Positions 33,297 through 34,736 of a stretch of DNA of 34,736 nt are shown here, in pieces. The stretch lies in the NCBI RefSeq assembly GCF_024220515.1, contig NZ_JAMXOT010000296.1, positions 1 through 34,736 on the forward strand, written 5' to 3'. Below the pieces are notes generated by a model. It had not been told where the DNA came from, did not search any database, and saw nothing but the letters and a program-made list of their open reading frames with translations. Each line of letters opens with the position of its first letter. The stretch's first letter is position 1. This DNA comes from Oscillatoria sp. HE19RPO. GTDB lineage: Bacteria > Cyanobacteriota > Cyanobacteriia > Cyanobacteriales > Laspinemataceae. The translations under genes and the position numbers were made by a program.

Positions 33297-34712
33297 CTAT
33301 CCAGTTCGTCTGTGTATGGCTTGATGCCTGAATGACTCTTTGGCCTGAAGGAATTTTGTCAAAAGTAAGCTGGGTGGACTTTCCGCTAAAATAGAAGGTG
33401 CAGATTGTTGTAGAGTAAGCCGAACAATTTGCTCACTCGGATAACCACTGCTAGGTAGGGTTCTGAACCAGCCCGAAAAACTTTGCCAAATTGTCGAGGG
33501 CATAGATAAACTCAGAATTTGCAAAATCCCTAAAACTAAAGCATTTAGATTGACAAATCGTTCAAATGCTGCTATTTTATCTTGGATATTCACCCAGTCT
33601 TTATCAGAGTAGTCTTGGATATTCATATTTTTAGGTTTTCGGGAAGATGGAGCCATGTTATTCATCCAGAACCGATAGTTAAACCCTGATAAAAGCTCGA
33701 TTAAGGTCCGAAAAGTCACTTCAATTTTAAACCGCCAACTATAAGCCGTTATGATTTCTACTCCCGATCAATCCAGGTCTGTTGAAAAAAGTAGAATGCT
33801 TGGTTTTCCTCCGGGCCACAATACCAACACAAAACGGACTAAATTTTCGGGAGAGTCCCAATGTAAATCTATTGTACGATAACTGACTTTCTGTTTCTTT
33901 CCATAAAGGGATAACGATTCAGTCTTTAAAGAATTTGGGTCATTAAATAACGTGCGTAATTCCAGCGATCGTCCCCAAGTGCGAGGTCTGCCGGGACCTT
34001 TTTTCACGGGGATGGTGGTAACGGATGCTTAACAACCGTATTAATCTTGACCCGAGTAATTAAATGAATTGAATCGAACCGAAACTGATTAATTAATGTT
34101 TTTGAAGCAAAATGACATTCTTTAATGACGTAATTTTCGGCTTTCATTTAAGCCCTAAATAAGCCAGATATTTTATTAATTAAAGTGGGTGAAGTTACCT
34201 CCGGTGTTTGAAGTTCATCTTGAACGAACGAACTTAAGCGGGACAGTAATTAGAGCATACCCGGATTGTAATAAAAGACTAATAGATCCAAAATAATGAC
34301 CCCGAATCCATTTCGGTTTAGTCACATTACTTGATTCTTGATGTAATTTTTAAACTAAGGGCATTTTTCTACCTTCTTTGGGCACTTTAATGCAATCCCC
34401 AACATAAATGGGTTGACCCTTTAACCGTTTAACATTTTCATGAGAAATCAACCATTGATGCCATCTGTCTGATAATGTTTTAGCGCTCCAACTGGTAGCG
34501 TGAAACCAATGCAGAGCGTGTCCATAGTAGTAATCACTCAGTCCCACTGCATTCAGATAACTCGTGATGGCGGGGGTCCGGTTGCATAACAAAATCCCCC
34601 AGACCATAATCACGAACCATTCAAACGCCGCCTCACGGCTGAATGCGGGCCTTAGACTTTCGAGGGAAGGTAAATTCGCTCTTTTGGCTGCATAATGGAA
34701 ACACTGGTTAGC
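33297..34712 (-). pseudogene. Frameshifted DDE transposase relic (IS4/IS701-like)
   Basis: Reading leftward, pieces of one transposase can be followed through several frames. They are NQCFHYAAKRANLPSLES and MIMVWGILLCNRTPAITSYL (34712-34350, ending KVPKEGRKMPLV then stop), KWIRGHYFGSISLLLQSGYA (near 34280), ECHFASKTLINQFRFDSIHL (near 34120), GPGRPRTWGRSLELRTLF and LHWDSPENLVRFVLVLWPGG (34007-33768), and TFRTLIELLSGFNYRFWMNN (33719-33297). At least three frameshifts or stops separate them, so it is inactive. Family assignment is by remembered similarity. The element ends are not clear, and the right end may lie beyond the window. Confidence 0.8.
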
Positions 34713-34736
34713 TTAGAATACAAGCCCTGTATGACT

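Overview
The window looks like a filamentous (Oscillatoriales-type) cyanobacterium. HIP1-type GCGATCGC octamers are frequent, degenerate heptanucleotide tandem repeats fill many intergenic gaps, and several families are cyanobacterial favourites: DUF1822, DUF928, CHAT/CHASE2, TIGR03032 and PEP-CTERM. Everything here is read by eye from sequence; no database search was run.

Layout. 1-6.9 kb is housekeeping and accessory: the tail of an unidentified gene, a TIGR03032-TPR protein ending in a stub of an O-GlcNAc-transferase domain, threonine ammonia-lyase (ilvA), a 277-bp palindromic element, a protein with two C-terminal Tudor-knot-like barrels, and a helical protein of unknown function. 7-14.6 kb is a caspase-like (CHAT) signalling region. 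A secreted TPR-CHAT protein faces a rightward row of an atypical sigma-70-like factor, a DUF1822 protein, a membrane CHAT-CHASE2 protein and a secreted DUF928 protein. 14.6-17.1 kb holds repeats, small inverted-repeat elements and a von Willebrand A protein with a PEP-CTERM sorting tail.

17.1-31.4 kb is the most interesting part. A small unknown gene, a ZorA-like MotA/TolQ-type channel protein with a very long coiled-coil tail, two tandem ZorB-like MotB/OmpA proteins and a ZorC-like EH-signature protein form one compact run. In place of ZorD there are two overlapping giant genes (856 and 1799 aa). Both carry sacsin/NO VEIN-type HSP90-like ATPase domains, and the second ends in a NOV/DUF3883-type nuclease-like domain. 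I know of no described Zorya type with this composition, so I propose it as a candidate new Zorya variant.

The two halves of this candidate system, (unknown)-zorA-zorB-zorB-zorC and the HSP90 pair, are each preceded by a copy of the same ~280-bp leader. Each leader starts with the promoter-like motif GCGTAAA-N15-CGATAGGTAA. The same motif with identical spacing precedes the DUF928 gene and an orphan site at 14781. This suggests one alternative sigma factor, possibly the one encoded at 9662, controls both the CHAT/DUF928 region and the defence operons.

31.4-34.7 kb holds an aldo/keto reductase and then defence-island debris on the minus strand: the start of a DUF4276 (TOPRIM-like) gene, the C-terminal part of its partner OLD-like AAA ATPase, and a frameshifted DDE transposase next to the ATPase's broken end.
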